A stretch of DNA of 64,000 nt from Elusimicrobiota bacterium (GTDB taxonomy: Bacteria; Elusimicrobiota; Elusimicrobia; FEN-1173). Below are positions 33,496 through 41,614 of this stretch, one piece after another. How positions within the stretch are numbered: position 1 is the stretch's first letter; each line of letters begins with the position of its first letter. Under the pieces are notes generated by a model. It did not search any database. It was not told the origin of the DNA and saw only the letters and a program-made list of their open reading frames with translations. Position numbers and translations under genes: made by a program. The stretch spans positions 1 to 64,000 of the forward strand of contig JADKCG010000008.1 of the NCBI GenBank assembly GCA_016714745.1. The letters are read 5' to 3'.

Positions 33496-34376
33496 CCGAC
33501 TCCGCTCGTCCTTACCTCCCGGCGCCGGGCGGAACGCTCTCGCGCAAAACCCGGGACGCGCTTTTCCTGCTCCTAAGCGAATTCGCCCCTAAAGCCTCTT
33601 CTGAGTTGGTGGCTCGATTGGGTCTCCCGGTAAAGATCGAAGCGAAATCTCTGGAGGTGGTGATCGGCGCAAAACACCAAATCGAAAAGGGAATTTCGCT
33701 GGATTTCAATATTTCTCCTGGCGGCGGCCGTGGTTTTCTGGGTATTGAGATCGCGGTGGCCCGCGCCCTGGTGGAAGCGTCGTTTCAAGGCGGAGGGACC
33801 CCTTCCGTGGAGCGAGACATCACCCCCGTGGAACGGCGAGTGACCGAAGGGTTCATGGAATTTTTTCTAAGCCGGTTCAATGCGTTTTGGGAAAAAAGAG
33901 GGGAGTGCGCATTTGCTCCGATAAAGGCGGGGAGTTCGGACGAGACAAAGGTCTCGACCAAAGACAGCGAAGACACGTTTGTGATCGCCCTGTTTCAATT
34001 GAACGTTCAAGGGATTCCCGGCCGCCTTGAGGCGGGGTTGCCGCTTCCCTTTCTTAAACCCCTGACCGCGGGTCTCGAAAAAATTTCAGAAAAGCCCGAA
34101 TCCATGGCGGACGACCCAAAACTTCACCCCGTGTTGAAAAAAAAGATGGAAGGCGTTTTGGTTCCCATTCGGGCCTTCCTGGCGGAACCCGACGTGTTTC
34201 TGCGTGAGATGGCGGACCTTGAACCCGGCGATGTTTTGCCTGTGGGTCGGTTGGGGGCGGAAGCGGTTCTTCTGGCCGGTGTGGTGCCCATGTTTCGCGG
34301 TCAGGCCGGTGTTTTAAATGGCCATCGCGCCATTCGAATTTCAGGTGTGGCCAAAACAGATCGGAGGGTTTCATGA
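33492..34376 (+). CDS. fliM: Flagellar motor switch protein FliM, short N-terminus
   Basis: 294 residues, overlapping fliL and fliN by 4 nt each. The middle CheC-like domain is at residues 20-190 (RDALFLLLSEFAPKASSELVARL, shown in part as the start) and the C-terminal SpoA domain at 225-285 (FLREMADLEPGDVLPVGRLG). FliM normally begins with the CheY-P binding peptide LSQxEIDALL; here only LSRKTRDALF remains, placed directly at the domain start without a linker. The order fliL-fliM-fliN supports the call. Confidence 0.78.
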   Translation: MTDSARPYLPAPGGTLSRKTRDALFLLLSEFAPKASSELVARLGLPVKIEAKSLEVVIGAKHQIEKGISLDFNISPGGGRGFLGIEIAVARALVEASFQGGGTPSVERDITPVERRVTEGFMEFFLSRFNAFWEKRGECAFAPIKAGSSDETKVSTKDSEDTFVIALFQLNVQGIPGRLEAGLPLPFLKPLTAGLEKISEKPESMADDPKLHPVLKKKMEGVLVPIRAFLAEPDVFLREMADLEPGDVLPVGRLGAEAVLLAGVVPMFRGQAGVLNGHRAIRISGVAKTDRRVS

Positions 34377-34732
34377 GCGACGAAAAACAAACACCGACGT
34401 CTTCGGCTGAGACAACGTCTCCGGAAGTTCGTCACGTCCGACTGGCGGATTTGGCCGCGGGCGGGGGCGAGCCATTGCCTACCAATATCGCCCCCTTGAT
34501 GGAGATCACGCTCCGCGTGAGCGTCGTTTTAGGGGAAACGCGCATGACTTTAGGAGACCTGTTGAAATTGGGCGCGGGGTCCGTGGTCGAGCTGGATCGC
34601 GCCGCAGGAGATCCCATCGATATTTTAGTGAACGAACGGCTTTACGCGCGGGGAGAGCTGGTGGCTGTGGGCGAATCTTTCGGTGTCAGAATCATTGAAA
34701 TCGTCAACGCCGTAAAACCCGGGGTTTCGTGA
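34373..34732 (+). CDS. fliN: Flagellar motor switch protein FliN
   Basis: 119 residues. The SpoA domain is complete: NIAPLMEITLRVSVVLGETR, MTLGDLLKLGAGSVVELDR, NERLYARGELVAVGESFGVR. It forms the C ring with FliM and binds FliH. The N-terminal 40 residues are charged and variable. The stop overlaps the fliO start (TGATG). Confidence 0.93.
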   Translation: MSDEKQTPTSSAETTSPEVRHVRLADLAAGGGEPLPTNIAPLMEITLRVSVVLGETRMTLGDLLKLGAGSVVELDRAAGDPIDILVNERLYARGELVAVGESFGVRIIEIVNAVKPGVS

Positions 34733-35184
34733 TGGTTTTGAATAAAGGGCGGGCGGGAAATTTAAGAAGCAAGCGGACGTGCTTCGCGTTCGTTCTCTGG
34801 TTCTGTCTGCCTTCGGTCATTTTTGCCGTGGAACGTCTCTCTCCGGCGCCAGAGCCGGTTCCCTCGATGTCCGCCGAATCTCCCGATTTTCTTAAACCCG
34901 AATCTCCTCCCTCTTTCCCGGTGGTCCGCGTGGTTATGACTTTGGGTCTCCTGATGGGGGCGCTGTATTTTGCCCGTCCGCTTTTGAAAAAAACGAAATG
35001 GGGCGGAGGTGTCACCCGTGGGGAAGGTCTTGATGTTCTGAGCCGAGTCTATCTCGGCCCCAAAGCAGGGCTCTGTCTGGTTCAAGCCGAGGGACGGAAA
35101 CTTTTGTTGGGTGTGGGTGCGGACGGTGTGCGTCTTTTGGCGGATCTCAGTGCCGCGTCAACGGAAAAACTCCCCCATGCGTAA
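34732..35184 (+). CDS. fliO: Flagellar biosynthesis protein FliO
   Basis: 150 residues from ATG 34732. Signal-like N-terminus, a proline-rich stretch, one membrane helix (VVRVVMTLGLLMGALYFARP) and the FliO domain LDVLSRVYLGPKAGLCLVQA, EGRKLLLGVGADGVRLLADL. FliO stabilises FliP during assembly of the export gate. It overlaps fliP by 8 nt. Confidence 0.85.
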   Translation: MVLNKGRAGNLRSKRTCFAFVLWFCLPSVIFAVERLSPAPEPVPSMSAESPDFLKPESPPSFPVVRVVMTLGLLMGALYFARPLLKKTKWGGGVTRGEGLDVLSRVYLGPKAGLCLVQAEGRKLLLGVGADGVRLLADLSAASTEKLPHA

Positions 35185-35938
35185 ATTCTATTGGAACACG
35201 TTGATTTCTTTTTCCCTGGTCGCCCTGGCCGCTATGACCAGCCAGGCGGCGGCGGTGCCCGCGCTGGGGCCTTCCGTCGACGGGGCGCTTCGGTCTATCG
35301 CGGAACCCCAACGGCTGTCCTCCGTGTTTGAAGCTGTGGCGGTTTTGACAGCGATTTCGCTTGTCCCCTCGGTGTTGATCATGACCACCTGTTTTCTTCG
35401 CTTTGTGATCGTGTTAGGGCTCCTGCGTCAAGCGCTGGCTCTCCAACAAACGCCCCCCAATCATGTGTTGATCAGCCTGGCTTTGGTTTTAACATTCTTC
35501 GTCATGGCGCCGACGATTAATGAAATCAACGAAGTGGCGGTGCAACCGTATCGTCAAAACACCTTAAAGATTGACGAATTTCTTCCGAAAGCGTCTGTGC
35601 CCGTGCGGCGATTTTTACTTCGTCAAACACGCAAGCGCGAATTGGCGTTTACCATCCGTATGGCGCGGACCCCGATTCCCAAAAATGAGGAGGAAGTGCC
35701 TTTCATCGTTTTGGTCACGGCCTTTGTTTTAAGCGAACTGAAAACGGGGTTCCAAATGGGATTCCTTCTCTTTCTGCCTTTTTTGGTCATTGATTTGGGG
35801 GTGTCGAGCGTGTTGATGTCCTTGGGTATGATGATGGTCCCGCCCAGCATGGTGGCTCTCCCCTTAAAGATTCTCTTGTTCATTATGGTGGACGGATGGG
35901 CTTTGATCGCCCAGGGACTTGTTCAAAGCGTCCGATGA
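35177..35938 (+). CDS. fliP: Flagellar export gate protein FliP
   Basis: 253 residues from ATG 35177. Signal peptide (LVALAAMTSQAAA), then the FliP core: PSVLIMTTCFLRFVIVLGLL, ALQQTPPNHVLISLALVLTF, IPKNEEEVPFIVLVTAFVLS, MGFLLFLPFLVIDLGVSSVL and SMVALPLKILLFIMVDGW. It is part of the FliPQR export channel. Overlaps fliQ by 4 nt (ATGA). Confidence 0.95.
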   Translation: MRKFYWNTLISFSLVALAAMTSQAAAVPALGPSVDGALRSIAEPQRLSSVFEAVAVLTAISLVPSVLIMTTCFLRFVIVLGLLRQALALQQTPPNHVLISLALVLTFFVMAPTINEINEVAVQPYRQNTLKIDEFLPKASVPVRRFLLRQTRKRELAFTIRMARTPIPKNEEEVPFIVLVTAFVLSELKTGFQMGFLLFLPFLVIDLGVSSVLMSLGMMMVPPSMVALPLKILLFIMVDGWALIAQGLVQSVR

Positions 35939-36204
35939 GCATTGACTACGTTACAGAACTGTGGCGACAGTGTTTTTGGGGAGCCCTTCTGTTTTCGGGG
36001 CCTATCTTGGCGGTCAGTTTGGTGGTCGGCGTGGTGATCGGGCTTTTTCAGGCGGCGACCCAAGTGCACGAAATGAGTTTGGTGTTCGTTCCCAAACTGA
36101 TTTTGGTGGCGCTTGTGGTGGTTATTTTCGGCCACTGGCAATGGGGGCTTTTGGTCCAATTTTCAAGCCGGTTATTGGCGGGTTTGCCCCAATTGGCAAG
36201 ATAA
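35935..36204 (+). CDS. fliQ: Flagellar export gate protein FliQ
   Basis: 89 residues with two membrane helices. GPILAVSLVVGVVIGLFQAA, then TQVHEMSLVFVPKLILVALV is the FliQ motif. Part of the FliPQR gate; fliR follows 7 nt downstream. Confidence 0.93.
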   Translation: MSIDYVTELWRQCFWGALLFSGPILAVSLVVGVVIGLFQAATQVHEMSLVFVPKLILVALVVVIFGHWQWGLLVQFSSRLLAGLPQLAR

Positions 36205-36211
36205 GAGTCCC

Positions 36212-36979
36212 GTGCCAACGGATTTTGAGTTTGCCCGCTTTTTCCTGATCTTCCTCCGCGTCTCCGCTTTCATTTCGTTCGCTCCGCCGTTCGGAGGGAA
36301 AGATGTTCCGGCCATGGCGCGGGCCGGATTTTCATTGCTGGCCGCTGTTCTGTTACAAGCGTGGGTTCCCTCCGCCTCCGTGTTTCCGACAGACGGTCTG
36401 GGATGGGCTCTTGCGGCCGGCACAGAACTGTTGATCGGGTTGGCTCTGGCGGGGTTTTGGGCGCTTTTCCTTGGCGGCATTCAAATGAGCGGCCATTTGA
36501 TCGGGGCCCAGATGGGGTTTGGCTGGGGCGGTTTGTTTGACCCCACGGTGGGAGATTCTTCTGAGGTGATTGTCCTTATTCAGAGGTTGACTCTTCTCCT
36601 TTTGTTTTTTGTTGTGGACGGTCACTTGCGCCTCATGGAAATTTTGGTGCGCAGTCTGCAATGGGTTCCGCTTGGGCAGGCCTCGATCAAGGGCCCATTT
36701 TTTGCGGCCTGGTCTGCTTCGTTCAGCGCCCTGTTTGAGATCGGTTTCAAATTGGCCGCCCCGCTCACTGTGGCGATTTGGCTGATGACATTGGCCCTGG
36801 GATTGATCGGCCGGGCGGCGCCGGCCATGAACCTCCTTTCTTTGGATTTTCCGCTACGGACGGGATTGGGTTTTCTCGTGTTGGCCGCTTCCGCGCCCCA
36901 TCTCATGCGGCTCTCCGAGCGGTTATTGGACATCTTTTTTCGACGGGCGGACCTTTTCGTCCGTTGTCTTGCCCCTTAA
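36212..36979 (+). CDS. fliR: Flagellar export gate protein FliR
   Basis: 255 residues from GTG 36212; no better ATG is available. Multi-pass membrane protein: FEFARFFLIFLRVSAFISFA at the N-terminus, HLIGAQMGFGWGGLFDPTVG, then LAAPLTVAIWLMTLALGLIG and APAMNLLSLDFPLRTGLGFL, all FliR family features. Its stop is immediately followed by the flhB ATG. Confidence 0.93.
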   Translation: MPTDFEFARFFLIFLRVSAFISFAPPFGGKDVPAMARAGFSLLAAVLLQAWVPSASVFPTDGLGWALAAGTELLIGLALAGFWALFLGGIQMSGHLIGAQMGFGWGGLFDPTVGDSSEVIVLIQRLTLLLLFFVVDGHLRLMEILVRSLQWVPLGQASIKGPFFAAWSASFSALFEIGFKLAAPLTVAIWLMTLALGLIGRAAPAMNLLSLDFPLRTGLGFLVLAASAPHLMRLSERLLDIFFRRADLFVRCLAP

Positions 36980-38053
36980 ATGGCTTTCTTTGGCGGCGAC
37001 GACAAGACACAGAAACCCACTCCCCATCGCCTTGAAAAGGCGAGAAAGGAAGGGACCATCGCCCAAAGCCGGGAAATCCCGGCCGCGGCCGCTTTGGCCA
37101 TGGGGGTCTTCGCCATCGGCGCGTGTGGGACAGCCTGGCGACTTCGTTGGGCCGCCCTGTGGAACGAAATCTCCGGCGCCTTGGTTCGGATTCCCCGGAT
37201 GGAAGAAGGAATTTTTGAGCCGATTCAGCGGTCGGTGTTGAGCCTTCTCTTTCTTTTTGCGCCGATCCTCGTGGCCTCCGCGGCGGGCGCGCTGGCGGTC
37301 GGATGGGCGCAAAGCGGGTTTCAGTTCACCCCCAATCTTCTCCGTCCCAAATTCAGCCGACTCAATCCCGTGGAAGGGTTTGAACGGCTGATCTCTCTCC
37401 GTCAATGGGTCGATGCGGGAAAAACTCTGCTGAAAGCGACGGGGTTTGGTTTGATCGCCTACCTCACGTTTAAGGTTTTTTGGGAACAGGCTCCGGCCCT
37501 GGCCGATTTAGGACCCGCCGCCTTAGCCGGCAAGACATGGGCCCTCTCATCAAAAATGCTGTGGAGGTGCACGGCTTTTTTTATGGTCGTGGCAGGGTGG
37601 GATTACTTTAAAGAGTACCGGCGGGTGAATCAAGACCTCCGCATGACATTCCAAGAGGTCAAAGACGAAAGCCGTGAGACCGAAGGAAACCCGCAAATCA
37701 AATCCCGACTCCGGGCCCTGATGCGGAAAATGTCGGGTCGGCGGATGATGAGCCGAGTGCCGAAGGCCGATGTGGTGATCACGAACCCCACCCATCTGGC
37801 GGTGGCCATCCAATACCGCCCGAAAATGCGCGCACCGGAAGTGGTGGCCAAAGGGGCGGGGCTCCTGGCCCAAAAAATCCGCGAAACCGCCCTTGCCAGC
37901 GGAGTCCCCTTGTTGGAAAACAAGCCCTTGGCACAACTCTTGTATAAGAAAGTAGAAGTGGGGGATCCTGTTCCCGTGGGTCTTTATCAAGCGGTGGCAG
38001 AGGTGTTGGCCTATGTGTATCGGCTGAAACATCGAATGCCCGCAAGGGGATGA
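36980..38053 (+). CDS. flhB: Flagellar export switch protein FlhB
   Basis: 357 residues, four membrane helices in the first 215. It begins FGGDDKTQKPTPHRLEKARK, the FlhB start, and carries the autocleavage site NPTH in ADVVITNPTHLAVAIQYRP, followed by AQKIRETALASGVPLLENKP. Cleavage at N-P switches export from rod/hook to filament substrates. A terminator-like hairpin follows at 38065. Confidence 0.95.
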   Translation: MAFFGGDDKTQKPTPHRLEKARKEGTIAQSREIPAAAALAMGVFAIGACGTAWRLRWAALWNEISGALVRIPRMEEGIFEPIQRSVLSLLFLFAPILVASAAGALAVGWAQSGFQFTPNLLRPKFSRLNPVEGFERLISLRQWVDAGKTLLKATGFGLIAYLTFKVFWEQAPALADLGPAALAGKTWALSSKMLWRCTAFFMVVAGWDYFKEYRRVNQDLRMTFQEVKDESRETEGNPQIKSRLRALMRKMSGRRMMSRVPKADVVITNPTHLAVAIQYRPKMRAPEVVAKGAGLLAQKIRETALASGVPLLENKPLAQLLYKKVEVGDPVPVGLYQAVAEVLAYVYRLKHRMPARG

Positions 38054-38064
38054 CAGAGACTTTT

Positions 38065-38098
38065 GTCGTTGCCCCATTTATGGGGCGACCTTATTTTT
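38065..38098 (+). terminator. Rho-independent terminator-like hairpin after flhB
   Basis: The stem GCCCCAT-TT-ATGGGGC, extended by GTC/GAC across a 3-nt bulge, is followed by TTATTTTT. It may attenuate or stop read-through into flhA, which then needs its own promoter; no convincing one is seen in 38099-38187. Confidence 0.6.
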
Positions 38099-38187
38099 GT
38101 GACCAATTCGAACCACAGAAAAACGCCCGATAAATCGGCCAACGACAAAATACGTTTGGAACGCTAAAGAGATCAGGGAGAGTGTGA

Positions 38188-40293
38188 ATGAGCATGGCGG
38201 AAACCGCACCAAGTCAAGGCCGTATTCGCTTATGGGACCTTTTGGGCGCGATTGGGTTGTTAGGGGTATTGGGCATGATGATCGTGCCTCTCCCGCCTTG
38301 GGCAGTGAGCGTTTTAGTGGTGACCAACCTGGCGCTCTCAGTGATGGTTCTTCTGGTGGTGATGGGGATTAAAGACATCCTTGAATTTTCCATTTTCCCT
38401 TCGGTTCTTCTCGGTCTCACGCTGTTTCGGTTGGCGCTGAACCTCGCCACCACAAAACTCATTTTGTTGTCGGGCAACCCGGGGGATGTGATTGAGGCTT
38501 TCGGTAAAGTGGTGGTCCGGGGCGACGCGGTGGTGGGGTTCGTCGTTTTTCTCATCTTGGTGATCGTCCAGTTCCTTGTCATCACAAAAGGGTCCGAACG
38601 CGTATCGGAAGTGGCGGCGCGGTTTACGTTGGACGCGATGCCCGGCAAACAGATGGCCGTGGACGCCGAAATGAACGCGGGCTTGATCGACGAAAAGCAG
38701 GCCCGCACCCGGCGGGAATCGATTCAGCGAGAGGCGGATTTCTACGGTGCCATGGACGGCGCTTCAAAGTTTGTCCGCGGGGACGCGGTGGCCGGGCTCG
38801 TGGTTGTGGCGGTCAATATCGTCGGCGGCGTCATCATCGGGATGGCGCGGCGGAACATGGACATCGTCGATGTGCTTCGGACTTACACGGTTTTGACGAT
38901 TGGAGACGGCCTCGCCCACCAAATCCCGGCCCTCGTGGTGTCGACAGCGGCGGGCATTTTAGTGACGCGTTCAGCGACCCGCGCGCCGGTGGGGCAAGAA
39001 TGGGCCCGCCAGCTGTCGGCCAATCCGCGCTCGATCGCCATGGCCGGCGGCACCATGGGCATCTTGGGTTTCACGGGGGTTTTGACCGGTCTGCCGGTGA
39101 TCCCGTTTGTTCTCGTGGGCGCTGGGTTGGGCGTTCTCGCCTATGCGGCCGCTCGAGCGACCGCCGCGCCGGTGGCGGTCACAACGCCGCGGAAGGCGGA
39201 GACTCCGAAAACAGGACCGGAAGATATGACGTCCCTTCTCGCGGTCGAACCGCTCGAACTTGAATTGGGATTTGGATTGCTCTTTCTGGTGGAAGGGGCG
39301 GAGGGCGATCTGTTGGATCGGGTGGGACACATCCGTCGACGTTTAGCGCGCGATTTGGGGATTGTGGTCCCCCCATTACGCATCCGGGATTCCAGCCTTC
39401 TGCCGCCGAACACCTACGCGCTCAAAATTCGCGGGTTGGAAGTGGCTCGAGGCGATCTCATGCCGGGGCACGCCTTGGCGTTGGCGGACGCCCAAGAGGG
39501 GCGTAACCTCGCCACACTGCTTCGCGGTGTGCCCGCCAAAGAACCAGCGTTTGGTCTGCCGGCCCTGTGGGTGCCCGACACCGAGCGGCGAAAAGCGTCA
39601 CAGGAGGGGATCACCGTTGTCGATAACGGCGCGGTGCTGGCGACCCATTTGACGGAACTTTTGTTGGACCACGCTCACGAGATCTTGTCTCGCCAAGATC
39701 TCCAGTCTCTCTTAAACGACTTAAAAGCCAGGGGCCAAGCGGTGATCGTGGACGAATTGATTCCCGCGCTCTTGCCTTTGTCCACGGTTCATCGGGTGCT
39801 TCAAAATCTTTTATCGGAACGGGTCTCGGTGCGAAACCTCAGCATCATTTTGGAAGCTTTGGCCGAGGCCGCGACTCTCAGCAAAGATCCCGATCTGTTG
39901 ACCGAATACGCGCGGGCGGCGTTGTCGCGGCAGATCTCTTCCCATTATCGGGACGCGGAAGGCGTGCTGTGGTGCGCCACCCTATCGCCGGTGGTCGAAC
40001 GTCGGCTCCAAGAGTCGTTGGTGCGCAGTGAGCGGGGATCGCGGTTAGTTCTTGATCCCTCTTTTTCAGACGAGCTGGTTCGCTCGATTTCGCTTCGCCT
40101 CGCGGCGCCGGCGGGGGGTACGGAACGGCCGGTTTTGTTGTGCGCGGCGGGGCTTCGCCCCTATCTGAAACGGCACTTTGAACGGTTCTTGCCCCGGCTG
40201 GTTGTTCTTTCGCCCAACGAAGTGACAGCGGACACGCGGGTGAAATCCCTGGGAGTGATTGATGCGGCGACCCGGGTGGCGGCGGGGGCATGA
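38188..40293 (+). CDS. flhA: Flagellar export gate protein FlhA
   Basis: 701 residues. The N-terminal 320 residues contain about eight membrane helices, with the FHIPEP region RFTLDAMPGKQMAVDAEMNA, GLIDEKQARTRRESIQREAD, FYGAMDGASKFVRGDAVAGL. The cytoplasmic C-terminal domain (residues 350-700) includes the RDSSLLPPNTYALKIRG segment. FlhA forms the nonameric docking ring for substrates. It follows a 134-nt gap with a terminator-like hairpin and overlaps fliA by 4 nt. No flhF or flhG follows, unlike the usual order. Confidence 0.95.
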   Translation: MSMAETAPSQGRIRLWDLLGAIGLLGVLGMMIVPLPPWAVSVLVVTNLALSVMVLLVVMGIKDILEFSIFPSVLLGLTLFRLALNLATTKLILLSGNPGDVIEAFGKVVVRGDAVVGFVVFLILVIVQFLVITKGSERVSEVAARFTLDAMPGKQMAVDAEMNAGLIDEKQARTRRESIQREADFYGAMDGASKFVRGDAVAGLVVVAVNIVGGVIIGMARRNMDIVDVLRTYTVLTIGDGLAHQIPALVVSTAAGILVTRSATRAPVGQEWARQLSANPRSIAMAGGTMGILGFTGVLTGLPVIPFVLVGAGLGVLAYAAARATAAPVAVTTPRKAETPKTGPEDMTSLLAVEPLELELGFGLLFLVEGAEGDLLDRVGHIRRRLARDLGIVVPPLRIRDSSLLPPNTYALKIRGLEVARGDLMPGHALALADAQEGRNLATLLRGVPAKEPAFGLPALWVPDTERRKASQEGITVVDNGAVLATHLTELLLDHAHEILSRQDLQSLLNDLKARGQAVIVDELIPALLPLSTVHRVLQNLLSERVSVRNLSIILEALAEAATLSKDPDLLTEYARAALSRQISSHYRDAEGVLWCATLSPVVERRLQESLVRSERGSRLVLDPSFSDELVRSISLRLAAPAGGTERPVLLCAAGLRPYLKRHFERFLPRLVVLSPNEVTADTRVKSLGVIDAATRVAAGA

Positions 40294-41210
40294 CGTTGCT
40301 GGAAAATCCCAAGGATCATGTGCGGGCAGGACGTCCGGGTTCCAAAGTGACCGGACCGTCCGCCCCGCCCGTACATGTGCTGGCGCCGGTTGTCCCACAG
40401 GCCAAGGAAACGGAAAGTCTGTGGGATCGGCATTTCCGGAAACAAGATCCTTTGGCGCGAGAAGAAATTTTGGCCTTGCATGCCCCGTTGGTGCGCCACA
40501 TCGTTGGACGGATGAAAGCCATCCTCGTCCCCCAAGCCGATCGGGACGATTTAGAGAGCGCGGGGGCGGTGGGACTGATTAAGGCGTTCGACCGTTTTGA
40601 TCCCACGCGCAATGTTAAATTCGATACGTTCGCCTACCGCTGGATTCAAGGCAGTGTGCTTGACCATTTGCGCGGTCTGGACCCTCTGGGACGAGGGGCT
40701 CGACGCCGCGTGGAGGCGTATCGTCGTTATCAAGGGGTTCTTCGTGAAGAATTGGGGCGTGAACCGTCCCAAGAAGAAATCCGGGCGGCCATGAATTTGT
40801 CGGTAGAAGCGATGCGAGACCTTTGTTGGGAAGTGTCCCACGCTTCGTCCATCTCGCTCGACGCGGTGGACGGATCGGCGGACATACCGCATGACTTGGC
40901 TTTGGCGTCGTCCATGGAAGACGGCGGCCCTCCCGCGCTTGAAACAATGGAGCGGCAGGAAGTGTTGCGCCAGATCCAATCGGTTCTCGACGGGTTGCCG
41001 GAAAAAGAGCGGCTGGTGCTGGCGCTTTATTACAAAGAAGAACTCACGTTTCGAGAAATCGGGACGGCCTTGGGGGTGACGGAATCCCGCGCGTGCCAAA
41101 TCCACACCCGGGCGGTTTCGGCCGTCAAACAACGTTTTGGGCTGGCCCCCGCCCATGGGCCGACATCCCCACCGGGGCAGGGCGCGTCTCGGTTGACGGG
41201 AGACGACTAA
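40290..41210 (+). CDS. fliA: Flagellar sigma factor FliA (sigma-28)
   Basis: 306 residues. Region 2 at about 70-140 (EEILALHAPLVRHIVGRMKA, DDLESAGAVGLIKAFDRFDP, VKFDTFAYRWIQGSVLDHLR), region 3 at 145-200 and region 4 at 240-285 (LPEKERLVLALYYKEELTFR, EIGTALGVTESRACQIHTRA). These are the hallmarks of the WhiG/FliA group. The 60-residue N-terminal extension is not conserved. It should recognise the five GCCGATAA promoters in the window and be held back by FlgM. Confidence 0.95.
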   Translation: MTLLENPKDHVRAGRPGSKVTGPSAPPVHVLAPVVPQAKETESLWDRHFRKQDPLAREEILALHAPLVRHIVGRMKAILVPQADRDDLESAGAVGLIKAFDRFDPTRNVKFDTFAYRWIQGSVLDHLRGLDPLGRGARRRVEAYRRYQGVLREELGREPSQEEIRAAMNLSVEAMRDLCWEVSHASSISLDAVDGSADIPHDLALASSMEDGGPPALETMERQEVLRQIQSVLDGLPEKERLVLALYYKEELTFREIGTALGVTESRACQIHTRAVSAVKQRFGLAPAHGPTSPPGQGASRLTGDD

Positions 41211-41602
41211 TGCCGGTTCCTTCAGATTCTTCTCCATTAAAGAAGCCCCGTCTCGTTCCCAGCACACATCCCGGCCGCGCGCTGTTTCGCGTGGAATTTC
41301 CTTTTGGAAAGAGGCCGGTCCTGACCTGGGAAACCGTGCGGTATGAGGTTTTGGATATCAGTGAACGGGGAATGCGTGTCAGCGTCGAAGGGCGAAAGCC
41401 CTTTGCGTCGGGCGTCACCGTTCGGACGGACGTTTGTTTCGAAGATTCCAAAGAAACAGTGGCGGGAAAGGTGTTGCGGGGAAACGAACAGGAAGCCGTG
41501 TTCCAGCTCACGGAGGGATTTCCTCTTGAACGTATTCGAAGAGAGGAGCGGCGCCTTATCCGCGCGACTCTTCCTCCCCAACCTCCTCCCCCAAAATCAT
41601 AA
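41210..41602 (+). CDS. PilZ-domain protein
   Basis: 130 residues from ATG 41210 (TAATG overlap with fliA). The c-di-GMP binding motifs are both present: RALFR (RxxxR) near residue 23 and DISERG (DxSxxG) near residue 49, followed by beta strands VTVRTDVCFEDSKETVAGKV. A single-domain PilZ protein next to fliA may couple c-di-GMP to motor or flagellar gene output. The C-terminus is proline-rich. Confidence 0.72.
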   Translation: MPVPSDSSPLKKPRLVPSTHPGRALFRVEFPFGKRPVLTWETVRYEVLDISERGMRVSVEGRKPFASGVTVRTDVCFEDSKETVAGKVLRGNEQEAVFQLTEGFPLERIRREERRLIRATLPPQPPPPKS

Positions 41603-41614
41603 CGAGAGGACCTT

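Noticed and set aside
38126..38133. CCCGATAA upstream of flhA as a FliA promoter
   Set aside because: One mismatch in the -10 and the -35 position reads TTCGAACC, which does not fit.
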